Origin: Spongospora subterranea
Taxonomy: Eukaryota > Endomyxa > Phytomyxea > Plasmodiophorida > Plasmodiophoridae
Reading direction: 5' to 3'
DNA: 53,624 bases
Assembly (NCBI GenBank): GCA_900404475.1
Contig: OUQQ01000109.1
Span: 1-53,624 of the forward strand
Shown here: piece after piece, positions 31,500 to 43,482 of the stretch
How the letters are laid out: each line of letters starts with the position of its first letter
Position numbering within the stretch: position 1 is the stretch's first letter
Program-made: the position numbers and the translations under genes
Notes under the pieces: model-generated
Databases searched by the model: none
Told to the model about the DNA's origin: nothing
The model's input: only the letters and a program-made list of their open reading frames with translations

Positions 31500-32790
31500 C
31501 CTGAGGTGTCCCGATTATACTGGACCCTCAGTCAACCCCATATGTTGTACCGGGATCGAACATCTGTGACGATGAACAGAGGGGGAACGGGGGGAAACGA
31601 GCAGGAAAGGGCATCGGTGGGAACCAATGGGTCTCTACGCGCGGTTCAAGCGATGTCGCATCACTGTAATTGAAAGGAACAAAGGGCTCAATGATCTTAC
31701 CGTTCCGATCAACGCGTTCGTCACAAATGCGGGTTCGGGGTCGGGAAACCCTTCTGATCGTGAGGGCCCGGCGGGATCGGCGTCAGCGGGTGCGGCGATG
31801 TACCAGGACATTGGTCTAATACCAACGTCCATCGTGAGATTGGCGATTCGCAAGAGCGCTAAACCATAAAATGTTCGCCGGAATAGGTCGAATAGCCGAG
31901 TTGTCAGAAATCAGGAAGGCAGGCGAATGGACACCGGTCGACAGTATTTCTCGTCGGTCAGGTGTGTCCAGGCGACGCCTTCGTGGGCAATCCTGTTCCT
32001 TGGTGTGTGCTGCCGACAACAGTGCCTGGAGCGCCAGCTCCTTGTCGATCAGGCAACACACGCTTGAGGAGCGATTGCCCGATGCACCCACATGACGCAA
32101 GACACCGTCCACCCTTTGTCGCCTTCCAATCACACACTATAGTATAGGGTCGTTGGATTCGAAGAATTGGACTGATATCTATCGATCACCGGTTTCGATG
32201 GTCAAACCGAGATAACAAGTCAACGTCAACACCACAGTTTCTGCGATATTCTTTGAAAAAAAAGCAGTGATATTCATTGTTTGAAGACTGGCGATTGCAA
32301 CTCGAAATATGTGTAACTTTGTTGAGAAAGAAACTGTGTGTTCTACAGCATGAACTGGCGGCGAACAGGACCTCGGCCAGCTGTACTACCACTACTATCG
32401 CCAACACGTTCAATCTGGACCGCTGAACAAAGGCCAAGATCAATCATCAACGGTTTTTTGTTTATGAAAAGGCGATGGAATCCTCGTTCGAAAGTGATCG
32501 GATTCGATATGCCGAGTTTGCGCCAGATCAGAGTGAACACAGAATGAGACGATGAAGACCGAGAAACAGCGTTATCGACCGTTTGATTATGGCCATGAAA
32601 CAGACAACGCCAGCGCCAACAACGACTCATCAAAGTCTGCCGAACAATGGCGACCTTAAGCGCCCTTGAGCAATGACCAGGGCTGCAACCAGTGATCGGG
32701 GGCTGCAGGTTGGCACACAGACACAGTCGCCAGATGCCCGGCCATACGATACAATCGGCCAACACCGATACCGTCAATACGAAGAACTAG
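31500..32790. other. Intergenic stretch, possible plus-strand exons near 32.34-32.66 kb
   Basis: 31.5-32.3 kb shows no gene. At 32.35-32.66 kb the plus strand carries protein-like pieces in different frames: DLGQLYYHYYRQHVQSG, ESSFESDRIRYAEFAPDQSE, and KTEKQRYRPFDYGHETDN followed by a stop. These could be two or three short exons of an unrecognised gene just upstream of B9D1. I could not fix the splice sites. Confidence 0.3.
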
Positions 32791-32796
32791 AATTCC

Positions 32797-33459
32797 ATGG
32801 CGGATTCGTCGTTCTACGTGATGGTGACCGGGCAGGTGGAGGCGTGCCGAATGGAGGCGGTCGACAATATCTATTGCCGCTACAGCTTCAAATACGGCAA
32901 GGACTGGAAATACCTCAACGTTCGTCGTGCGCCGCGTCCATTGGTCGCCGCCATCGTGATCTGACTTTTTGGCGCCACCCAGGGCCTCGAGTACGGAATC
33001 TCACAGATCGCCAAATCCAGTTCCTCGAACGACGGGATCTTCATGTGGAACTACCCGATCGACATCACGTTCCGGGGGACCAATCCATACGGTTGGCCAC
33101 AGCTCGTCGTCAGCGTCTATGGGTTCAACATGTTCGGGAAGGACGTCGTGAGAGGGTACGGATTCGTTCACGTCCCGACGACCTCGGGGCGGCACGTGCG
33201 ATTCGTTCAGTTGTACACGCCGAGATCGTCGTCGTTGTGTTCGAAACTCACGACGTGGTTGTTCGGTTCGCCCCCGGAGTACTTCGATTCGACGTTCGTG
33301 GCGCAAGGGAAAGGGCGTGAGGTGACACGCGTGTCGTCCAACGGGTCGATCAGGATCGTGTTCAACGTCCTGACCAAGAACATGAAGGCGTTCGGGTACA
33401 GCGTCAACGACTCGATGACGAATGCGATGCAGGACGACCTGCAAGAGAAGGCCGCGTAA
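32797..33459 (+). CDS. B9D1: B9 domain-containing protein 1 (ciliary transition zone)
   Basis: Two exons, 32797-32919 and 32983-33459; 199 aa, close to the ~200 aa of animal B9D1. The start MADSSFYVMVTGQVEAC, then IYCRYSFKYGKDWKYLN|GLEYGISQI, MWNYPIDITFRGTNPYGWPQ, GKDVVRGYGFVHVP, RHVRFVQLYTP and VAQGKGREVTR match the B9 (C2-like) fold landmarks one after another. B9D1 sits in the MKS module at the transition zone with B9D2, MKS1 and Tectonics and gates entry to the cilium, so its presence shows the organism builds flagella. The 63-nt intron is phase 0. Minus-strand frames over this gene are shadows. Confidence 0.95.
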
Positions 33460-33479
33460 ATCTCCCCATATTCTATCGA

Positions 33480-35060
33480 TCGACAGGTGATGATCGAATC
33501 CGGATCCGTGTTCGCTGCGACACACATGAGCTAGTGACAAAGGCAGCGTATTGCAAATAAATTCACAGAGGGACAGGATGTTGTGTTTGAAATCGAACGA
33601 ACGGCAAACGACAGTTGCAGGCGCTAAAAGCGAAACAACACATGATCTGTTGGACTCAATGCAGAACACTGGTCGAGTTGGTTTGGGGACTTGACGGATC
33701 AAAACAGGCGGAGAAGCAAAATCGACACGGGTAATTACCTTGGTTTTGTCACTTTTTGATCGCCTTGACCCACTTTTTGTAATTTTCAGCAAATGGATTC
33801 GGGTGGGAGCTCATTTTCGCCATTGTTTTGATCCGCCGTCAGCAATCAAGTTCGGTTTCTGACAAGTCGGGATTCTGTTTCGCCATGGGTAAACGCTCGA
33901 CCCAACCGATGTTGGCGCCTAGGCCGACTGGTCGGACGAGATCGTTGACTGCCGAATACCGGTATGGATTACAGGACAAGATCAACATGAAACCGACAGG
34001 AATAACTCCCCCAATTCGTTCGATGACCATCTCTGTCGCTTCCACCGTTGTTGGTACAAAAGACCGATTTTGTGTTTTCTTGCCAGTCGACCATCCCTGG
34101 CAAGTGTTCGACAGCTCTTGATGTAGTCGACTACAACGAGTCTGGCGAAGACCTCAGCGGGTCGCCGAAAGCTGTTTGTAGCTTGTCGACATTTCGTCCC
34201 GTTTGTAAGGAAAACGGTTTTTGCCCGAGACTTCGCATCGCCTCGGATAAAGTGTATTGAAGCGCCACATTGTGTCGATCCGATGGGAATGGAGCTGGTG
34301 AAAGGTTAGTGGGTTTTCATTTGGCGAATCCAGATGAATAACCGGGTTCTGGAACTTTGCCCGCCCCATCGCTTGCGGTTCGATTCTGTAAGTCTAAATT
34401 CCAGCTGTGCAATTTGTATTGGCAAACGCAGGATTTCCACGTTTTCAGGCCGAGCAGGATTCCCGAGGATGCGGGAGAGGAAGCCTTCGACCTGGTCCTC
34501 CGATGGAATGCGCTCCTTGCACCAATTGCACTGTTGGACGTGACGAATCGAGCTGGGGTCGCACGATGAGCGATCGGGCGGTTAATTGTGGACATGTTTT
34601 GATGGGCGTTGTAGCCGTTTGATCCAACCGAGGATTGTGGTCAATTGGCGTCATCTCGTAACGTGACGTATCGAGTTGGGTAATGGGTGCGGCCTCTCCA
34701 CTGTCCATGTATCGTGATTGTATTTTTTCGACTCTCACATGCGTCAATGCCAATGTGCAAATGCGCTTGGTCAAACCCGATTATCCGTTGCTGTGCACGT
34801 GTAAAATCTGTGTTTTTTACTGCAAACCTTGTGTGTCTGTATTCCTCAGAAACACAGTGTTTTCATAGGGGTTAATAACAAGTGAACGGTGAACCCCCCC
34901 AGTTAAACTCTGGAAATCGCCAGGAAGGTCGGCAGGTGTGATACTGTCACTGTATCATCACCGTGACGGGACAGTGTAGTGTTGTGTACATTGAAGTGTA
35001 TGCCAGAGAGGGTAGCGCCTAGAGCTGATCATATCGACGTTATCCTCATAACGGTCAACT
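33480..35060. other. Possible minus-strand multi-exon gene, family not recognised
   Basis: On the minus strand, protein-like blocks follow one another in changing frames: QRIIGFDQAHLHIGIDACES (about 34800), VQQCNWCKERIPSEDQVEG (about 34540), VEILRLPIQIAQLEFRLTES (about 34440), AKFQNPVIHLDSPNENPLTF (about 34360), and a hydrophobic C-terminus GGVIPVGFMLILS...NPDLSETELDC with a stop at 33839. A further start-like peptide (MAKMSSHPNPFAENYKKWVK) begins at about 33817 minus. This could be one spliced gene of 33.84-34.85 kb plus the start of another, but I could not settle the introns or name either. Confidence 0.3.
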
Positions 35061-35067
35061 CGAGAGA

Positions 35068-35680
35068 ATGTTGAGACTGAGACGAGCCGTATTCCGGGTG
35101 CTTTCCGACCATGGCGCAATCCAGGAGACGCCAGCACGCACGTATTCCTTGCGTTTTCGACTTGAATCACATCCAGCCCTGGTTACTGACGCCAGCCGTG
35201 ATGACACAGAATCCCGATCACCTTCGCCAACATGTATGGAGATCGGGTCACGGTTGAGTGCCCGATCGGGGAGAACCTATTGAACGCCGCCAAAGCGCAC
35301 GACATGCCGATTGATGGTTCTTGTGGAGGTGGCGGGACCCCTGTGGAGAAGTACGGAGAAGGGCCCCAATGCACCTTCTGCACCGTCGATATCGCCAATG
35401 AATTCCTCGACAAGGTTAGGAAAGTTGTCTGGTGATCATTGCAGTTCGTGACGCCGTTTTTTAGATTCCTGAACCGAGCTGGAGAGAGCAAGATTTACTG
35501 GAAGAGGTCTTGAACCGTAAATCAAAGTAAGTTCATGGATCCCGTGGGTTCTATCAAGGTCGTTTACTGATGGCTGGCGTCGATGCTAGTTCAAGGTTAG
35601 CTTGTCAGATCATCTTGACGGAGGATCTGAAAGGGATGACGGTTGCCATTCCCGATTATGGTGAAAGCGAGATTCCATAA
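35068..35680 (+). CDS. Mitochondrial-type [2Fe-2S] ferredoxin with enlarged cluster loop, 4 exons
   Basis: Exons 35068-35141, 35210-35414, 35465-35526, 35590-35680; 143 aa. An Arg-rich N-terminus (MLRLRRAVFRVLSDHG) fits a mitochondrial presequence. The domain reads TFANMYGDRVTVECPIGENL, NAAKAHDMPIDGSC, CTFCTVDIANEFLDK, IPEPSWREQDLLEEVLN and SRLACQIILTEDLKG. The four cluster cysteines are present and the last spacing (x36) is normal for adrenodoxin-type proteins. However, the first two are 15 residues apart (C-GGGG...GPQ-C) instead of the usual 5, so a Gly-rich insertion extends the cluster-binding loop. Likely role: electron transfer in Fe-S cluster assembly or a respiratory-complex-associated function. 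Convergent with HEATR5 (57 bp between stops). Confidence 0.85.
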
Positions 35681-35737
35681 TCGCGAACATTGGAATAAAT
35701 ACTCTCCCACCGAAGAGTCCCATAATGTTAAGCTAAT

Positions 35738-38700
35738 TTATTCTGTAAATTCAGATTGATCAAATTCGGCAAACTGAGCATTGAAACCTGTTTCGACGAT
35801 TTGTTTCTTTCGTCGACCGGTTTTCGACTTCTTTGCTGGTTTTTTAACAGCGACGACCGGGGGCGATAAACAGTCTGCTATCTGTGCTTTGCTTTGTAAA
35901 GTGGCTTGTTCTACGCTCTGCTGGAACTTGGTCCTGTCAACAACTGACAGCGATTGCACGGCCAGACGAAAACTATCACTGACAACGCTTGCAAGAAGAG
36001 TAACTAGCGACGCGATGACCGGAGCTGCAGATTTGGTGAAGATGGGGATAACGACAGAAGCTAGAAAAACACCAGATTGAGATGAGTTGGTCGTTTGTTT
36101 CTCGATTATAACTGCCAACGCTGTTGCGATGGTGAGGCTATTTGGTATCGACGACTCTATTGTTTTCGAGAACAGTATAGGTGCAATCGTAAGCAATAAC
36201 GGCATGATAGCATCGATGTTGTTCGATGCATATTTCAAAATGCTTTCAACCATTCGAAGACCAATCATGTGCTGGACGTTGTCCACTGGCATCCCAAGGT
36301 AATCTTGAATTAAAAAGGCAGCAACTGCATAGCGCTGGGGATTACTGATCAGAGATAGGGCAAATGCTTCACACAGGGGCGATATCCATTGGCCATCGGT
36401 GGTAAGTCCAACATCAGTGCACCGACAGGAGCGTAGCAGACGACAGACGTCAATAAAGATAGCATCCACACACTCGAGGTGCTCAGCCGACCTGTTCAAC
36501 ACACATGATGATATGAGGGACCGTAAAGACGACAAAGCGGAAACCATAATCTCCAGCTGGTTAAAGCATGACAGCGCTCGCATAGCGGTGCCAGTCAATA
36601 AAGCGAAAGTGGAGATTTCAAGCAGCGACGAATTATCCGTCAATAGTACAGAAATTTCGAAGCATTTCTTGAGAGCAACCTCATTGGCACCAGGATCTAC
36701 CAGGCAGCGACGAACAGATACCGCGACGATTTGGGAGATTATCGTAGAAATGGTTCTGTCATCATCTGACGGAGGTTGCTGAGTGGCTTTCACGTGTTTC
36801 AACGACGAAGTGATGGAAGCAACAGCTGCAACAATATCTGGCAATAAACCGAGCCCGCATGCGGTAGTGTCTGCAATGATCGACAGGCTTGAAACAACTG
36901 ACACTGTAAACTGTAAAGGAAGATCCGATACAGCTTTCCGATTCCAGACAGACGCGAGGGATTGGACGCACCAACAAGCAATTTGTTCAGGTTCGTGCTC
37001 GGTGGAACCGTAGATACCAGCGCCTAGGAAGGTATGCATATATTGCATGACGGCACCAGACACAACTCGAATAACACGCGTGGAATCGACACCGGGTTCC
37101 GATGATATACTCGAAAGGCCTCGCAAAATCACTGGCCATTCAGAATCATATATGTGTCGTGACAACACCATCTCAGGGAACAGGAGCGAGTTTTGAAACT
37201 TCAAGTCGGTAGTTCCACATATTCGTATACGATCTTGTAAGGCATTGATTAACTGTTCCGATAATCGTATTACCATTCCAGGGGTGACATCAAAAACAGT
37301 AGGGCGGTGGACTGCCAGACGAGATAAAGCCAGCAGATGCGATAACAGCACGCGAAATGTGGCGCCACGGGAGCAAATAAGGGATAGCTGATTTCCTAAA
37401 TCAACGATTGGATTATACAAGGCATCAACAAACTTCTTGAAGGCCGACGCGTCGAAATCCATGAGGCCAGATATAAGTAGTTCACAGCATGCTTCACACG
37501 TCACTTGATTCAGAGAAGGAGAGGATTCAGGCATTAAAGCCGACCGGATTGCCGCTTTCATCTGAGAAACATCCAGTTGCAATAACCGTTCAGTCCCACT
37601 GATCGGGTCAGGAACATTTGAAAAGTGTCGTATCAGGGATGTTAATGCCCTGAGGCCCGGGATTCGGATGCTGTCTTGACCGGCGCAAGCAGCTCGACAG
37701 GCAAGATTGACCAGCTCCCGAACTCGCTTGACAACAACAGCTGACGAGTCATCTACAGATTCTACAGAGGATGAACCTACGGAAAGCTCAATCAACGTTG
37801 CGATGCACTGAGTGAAACATGACGTTGTTTTCCAGCTCAGGTGGTGAGCGGCAGTATCCGTACCAGCGCCGGCATCATCAACCACATTGCTTTCAACAGG
37901 AGAGAACCGAGAATTTACAATAACTTCCCTAGCTCGATCAATCCAGCGATCTGAATAGGAACTACTGGAAACAGCAACCAATGTTTGCAGAGCAGTAGAT
38001 ATTTTTCTTTGTAAAACGGGGTCTGCCTCCCATTCTAACAAGTTGAAGAGATCACCGTCAATATTGTGTTCCACCATCAATGCACTATCTTTCATGCAAA
38101 TCTGAGTCAAACAGGTTACCAACGAAACGAGAAGCGATGGATCAGTTTGAGCAGCCACACACGACTTCAGAATGGGAAACAACTTTAAAGTCTGAACCGA
38201 AGAAAGCGAGAAAAATATAAACTGCTGAATTCCTTCTACTGCCTCAGGCAATGCTGCTTTTATGCATTGCCTCCAAAGCCATTCGCATTTACGAAGAGGG
38301 GCAGGATCAACGCGGAGCTCTGGTCCAAGAATTTCCAAGAAAGACCGGACAAGTCGTGCCGTTATACGAATGACAGGAGCAGAGAATACAGCCGGATCGG
38401 TTAATGTCTGCAGCAACATTAAATCCAGGCTTGATCTTGCATAAGGGGAGAAATTTGTCCCAGAAATATCAACGAGACACCAAAGTGAATGAAGAACGAA
38501 CGTTCGAAGCGGTTCGACAGTATGATCGAACAATGATTGCAAAGCCATTATAGTGAATGGAAGAAACGATATTGTTCCAATGATCCCAACATGGCGATGA
38601 ATATTGGCCAGGAGAAATATGGCGCCGGTAACCTTGAAAACGGATTGCTGATTATTAGCCTGCAGTATATCACGCTGCCTCTCCAGCATGGACATTGTAA

Positions 38701-41541
38701 ACTGAGCGCCTTCTAGACGACAAAGAAGCCCAAATGCTTCACATGAAGCTCTTCTCACTACATTGAATTCGACTCAAAAAAGACACTAGATGAATGGAAG
38801 TCGTACCGAGGCTTGCAGGCGAAGCAGCCAGCGATTCTAGCAATACAAACAACGACTCCCTGACTGGGCTTTCACCAAGGCCTTGATGACATGAGTTCAT
38901 GTTGGAAATCGTTAGCAGTAAAGCAGCAGCGATGTTGAAGACAGGAACTGGGACCTGAGTTCCACAGAAGTAAGCGTTTACAAATTAACAACAGTTTTCG
39001 GCAATACATTACTTCTTCGTAATCTATGGACTGCGCATGGATGGATGAAAAATGGGACAAAAGCTGGACTTGATGTGTTTGCTGTTGTAATTTGAAAATC
39101 AAAGCAAAACTACGAATAGAAGCATCGACAACGCGTTGCGAAATATTACAGCTTGCAAAACGGTGTGCGGCAGATTGAACAGGCGCATCAACATGAGGTT
39201 CGAAACGCGTTGTCCAAACCGCGTCGTCGCTGCTGAAAGAGCAGAATGTCTCAACTGAGGGAGGCGGCGCATAATCTTTACTACCAATTTCAACCTCGGA
39301 TGAGAGCACGTAGTCGGATTTTGACAAGATTGAGTCGAACAAGCCGGTCATGGGTGCAGTCCGATATGTGAATTCAGAAACGCAGAGGTGCAGAAGAGGA
39401 ATGTGCCTAAAATGAAATATTCCAACAGGTAGAACGGAGAAGATATCAACAAGTACTGCCTTGTAAGCGATGAACTCCCCCTTGACGAACGCATCATCGG
39501 ATACGGGGTCGCGGCAAGCTTTAACCGATTCGGCAATGATCATCGCTTCGTTGACAAGGGCGAAAATCGGTTTGAGTATACCAGCTTCATCATCAGTAAG
39601 GTTTGCAATGTCAGAGCACCTAATCAAGGTGCCAATAGCGACAAGGGCCCATCTCCTAACATGAATTGCAGCGCCGAAGAGGAATGGAGATGCTTCCGAA
39701 TTTTGAGAAGCAATCGACACACTTTCAGAAAAATTGCTTGCGACGCGATCAGCCTTCATGTATGTCTTCCACAGCGGGAACAATGTTTGGAAAAGCTGTG
39801 TAGAGGTCACACCTTGCGATAACAGGGAATTGACCATCACCCCTGACCCAAAAAATGAAATGAACAAAAACGCGACACAGCCTATGTCCTGGGAACTTAC
39901 AAGAACATTCGGAAATAGACATGAATAGCTGAGGGTTGCTTTTGATATCGCCAGTGTAAAGAGCAGCCAGACTTGTAGAAGTCTTGAACAACTCACCAAG
40001 AATTATATCTGGAATGCCTGCATCTAACTCGTTCGCGATGCTGACCAATGCGGCCATTGCATGGCAGTGCCCGTGCATTGCGATCATAGCTAAAGCCATA
40101 TCCTTGGTGTCACCGCAAGAGACCGTAACCTCTGCAATATGAATGGCGGCGACATTTTGGACAATTCGTAAAATCGTCGTGGTCTGAGACGGTATGTTTC
40201 TTGCTAGTTCTTGGAGTGTTGAAACGGCTTGCACCCGGATGCGAGACATCGAGTTCGACAGCGCAGAAAGAAGAAGCTCAAGAAGCGCATCTTCTAGCTC
40301 GACAGATATTTCTGCGCCTAATAGACTTACACCAGAAAAGAGAACATCTAAACACGATGAAAGCAACCAAGGGGATACGTCTTTTCGAGACCCTAAGGCA
40401 ACAATCGCAGCAATTATCGAAGACCTTCCGGGAGTATCTGATACCATTAACAACCCCTAAACTACAAAAAATTATTTACTTGTTTGCGAGGCTAATATTG
40501 ACTGACCCTTATAACAACAGTCGATGCAGCAAGGCTTGTTGACGAATCGCTAGGCGAAATCAGTTGCAACATAATATCTGCAGCGATGATCGTGAGCGAA
40601 TTACCAGTCAAGTCTTTAAGGTTGTTAAACACATAAACGATGGCGTTGATACAGGCAGCTTTCGCCTTTGAATCTTTCGAGCTGCATATTCGTTGACATG
40701 GTGATAATTTGCTGATGATCGAATCCGCTGGGATATTGATCTTTTTGAAACACAGCGAGCTAGATCTTCTTACGTCACAGTCCACGTCTTCTAAAAGCTG
40801 AACTAAGAGAGAAATCGGGTTTGATGTGCACAACGCGCATTCGGCCACCGCCGAGCGGACCTCTGGGGATTTGTCGCTGATCGTTTTTGTCAGAAATTTC
40901 GCAAGATCAGGCAATGGATCATCCGCAGAAAGAACCCTGGCAAGGCAGCGTAGAGCATCAACCCTGACATTTACTTCAGCTGATTTCATTAATTTCCGAA
41001 CGGATTTGAATATTAAAGGTTGAAAATGAAACATATGTGATGGGAACGCGATCGCGATGTGGGAAATTGTTTCAAGTGTGGTGCATAAAGTCGCTGTCGA
41101 TAAAGCGGCTGAGGACATGATATTGTTTCCAGATAATGAATCGATCATCCGATTAACCGCATCGTTGATAAATCTAGAATCAGCTCTGGATAGTAAAACG
41201 ACTACACATTGGGCAACGCTCTCACGAAAAGTGATGCTCTCCCCCAAACATAGCGCTTTGCTGAGCATCATCGACACTGCAACTTCTTGAACTTGCCGTA
41301 CTTCTTGGACCGACGCTTCTAAAATTGCCAATCGGAAATCCTCCAAGGTCGTGAACCTTTGCAGGCGCCGTTCGACCGATAGTGACGAATTGTACGACGT
41401 AGCAGCATCTGAACGCGAACGTCCCGAGAAGGGACGCCATGACTGAAAACGCGATGTCGGAGATACGCACGATGTCTGAAGCGAATCCGATGCAAGTTCT
41501 GCAGCAAGTCGAGCGACACATGCAGCTATATTGCTGGTCAT
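35738..41541 (-). CDS. HEATR5: HEAT-repeat protein HEATR5/Laa1 family, 5 exons
   Basis: Minus-strand exons 41541-40507, 40456-39901, 39842-38955, 38881-38807, 38757-35738; 1,857 aa, near the ~2,000 aa of HEATR5. Helical HEAT repeats run throughout (for example VDALRCLARVLS and KSPEVRSAVAECALC). The block VRRASCEAFGLLCRLEGAQF, then NIHRHVGIIGTISFLP and FVLHSLWCLVDISGTNFSPY, aligns with the conserved centre of HEATR5A/B. The 75-nt exon 4 (ESPVRESLFVLLESLAAS) is needed to keep frame. The tail is basic (KKPAKKSKTGRRKKQ). HEATR5/Laa1 proteins recruit and stabilise AP-1 clathrin adaptors at the trans-Golgi and endosomes and join dynein-linked transport. The family is assigned from pattern memory; another giant HEAT protein is possible but less likely. 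Confidence 0.75.
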
Positions 41542-41544
41542 GTG

Positions 41545-42545
41545 AATTTACTCAATTGAGTATATCCACCAGAATGATACGTTGCGTTGGTGATATTCAG
41601 GGGTCACTATAGTGTATGCGGAAGGAACACTGTCGGAGGAGGTTGCACCTGTTTTACATTGCTTTTGGATGGGCCTGTAGGCTGTAATACCTTGTACTAC
41701 CAGTTACAGTACTTCAACAAAGTGACACAGGTGGCGCTTTGTTGAAATGGCTTCGTACGTTTTTGTCGACACTGCAATAAACAATCGAACTTGAGATGCC
41801 GTGATGAATCATCGCTGTCAGTTTTAATTGGTCCATCTTGTTATCGGATGTGGGCCATAAACCGCCTACTACTGGGCAAAAACTGAAACCGATATTTTCA
41901 CGCTGATCGCATACGCCAAAGATGAAATCATCCGGAAAATTTAGGTCAGGGATTAAGTATATTTGTATTTTGGTATGTGTCACCATTCAAGAATTAGGTT
42001 TTTCGTTGGTGTAGAATCGGCTAGACCTGCGCACGGCTAACGGCTAGGCGGCGACAATCACTGGCGAAACATTCTACGCCCACCAGGTCACTTGTTGGTC
42101 TCATGTAATTCATCGACGGGAGCCTGCATTGTCGTTAGAAATGGCGCTGTAGTGCAGCACAGCTCGCGACCAGCTCCGCCAGGACACGTTCTTTGACAAC
42201 AGCGGATGTTGTCCGGCTCACGAGCGAAAGCTTTCGCGATCCATCGTTCCGGTCGTGAGGAAGGGAAGCAGGTCGTCGGGCAATTAATGTGGCGTGTTAT
42301 GGCGAACGGGAGAAAGGAAAGGGTTAGAGTGATGTATCGTCACCCTCTCATCGTAAACATTGACGAAACCAATGTCAATGACGACAGTCCAGCAAGAACG
42401 ACGCACTTCCTGTTCCAAATGCTGTCATGTCGTAATTGCCATTCGTCTCGTCGATGTTGACGATTCTTAGAAAGCGTTTTGGTGATCCATCAATTATACA
42501 ACGAATTCGCCAATAGTATCACGTCGGGTTCATGCCATTGTGATG
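41545..42545. other. Unassigned stretch upstream of the minisatellite
   Basis: Contains the HEATR5 5' flank and a minus 90-codon frame (41986-41714, DLNFPDDFIFGVCDQRENIG) without known relatives. No RNA gene or promoter element is recognised. Confidence 0.3.
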
Positions 42546-42546
42546 G

Positions 42547-43373
42547 TGAGAGGCCCCTCTCCTGTGTGTTCACTGTTCAGTCTATGAGAGGCCCCTCTCC
42601 TGTGTGTTCACTGTGTTCAGTGAGTTCAGTCTTTGAGAGGCCCCTCTCCTGTGTGTTCACTGTTCAGTCTATGAGAGGCCCCTCTCCTGTGTGTTCACTG
42701 TTCAGTCTATGAGAGGCCCCTCTCCTGTGTGTTCACTGTTCAGTCTATGAGAGGCCCCTCTCCTGTGTGTTCACTGTTCAGTCTATGAGAGGCCCCTCTC
42801 CTGTGTGTTCACTGTTCAGTCTATGAGAGGCCCCTCTCCTGTGTGTTCACTGTTCAGTCTATGAGAGGCCCCTCTCCTGTGTGTTCACTGTTCAGTCTAT
42901 GAGAGGCCCCTCTCCTGTGTGTTCACTGTTCAGTCTATGAGAGGCCCCTCTCCTGTGTGTTCACTGTTCAGTCTATGAGAGGCCCCTCTCCTGTGTGTTC
43001 ACTGNNNNNNNNNNNNNNNNNNNNNNNNNNNNNNNNNNNNNNNNNNNNNNNNNNNNNNNNNNNNNNNNNNNNNNNNNNNNNNNNNNNNNNNNNNNNNNNN
43101 NNNNNNNNNNNNNNNNNNNNNNNNNNNNNNNNNNNNNNNNNNNNNNNNNNNNNNNNNNNNNNNNNNNNNNNNNNNNNNNNNNNNNNNNNNNNNNNNNNNN
43201 NNNNNNNNNNNNNNNNNNNNNNNNNNNNNNNNNNNNNNNNNNNNNNNNNNNNNNNNNNNNNNNNNNNNNNNGAGAGGCCCCTCTCCTGTGTGTTCACTGT
43301 TCAGTCTATGAGAGGCCCCTCTCCTGTGTGTTCACTGTGTTCAGTGAGTTCAGTCTTTGAGAGGCCCCTCTCC
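42547..43373. repeat. 38-bp minisatellite interrupted by an assembly gap
   Basis: Unit containing GAGAGGCCCCTCTCCTGTGT followed by GTTCACTGTTCAGTCTAT, repeated near-perfectly from 42547 to 43004 and again from 43272 to 43373. A longer variant unit with an inserted GTTCAGTGA occurs near both ends. 267 N (43005-43271) mark an unresolved array length. Each unit holds the palindrome GAGAGGCCCCTCTC. It lies about 110 bp upstream of the 5-phosphatase start. Confidence 0.95.
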
Positions 43374-43482
43374 GGCGTTGTCATGTCGTGACTGTACTGT
43401 ACAGTGTTCCGTTGATATTGCTGGTCCGAGGGGTCCTATCTGATAATCATTTCACGTAAATAATCGTTCGGTTCGCTAAGCA

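Noticed and set aside
33001..33792. 263-codon minus-strand frame over B9D1
   Set aside because: Its C-terminal half is antisense to the well-supported B9D1 exon 2. Only the part beyond 33480 could be real.
42547..43373. CRISPR-like array
   Set aside because: Units are contiguous with no unique spacers, and the surroundings are eukaryotic genes; it is a minisatellite.
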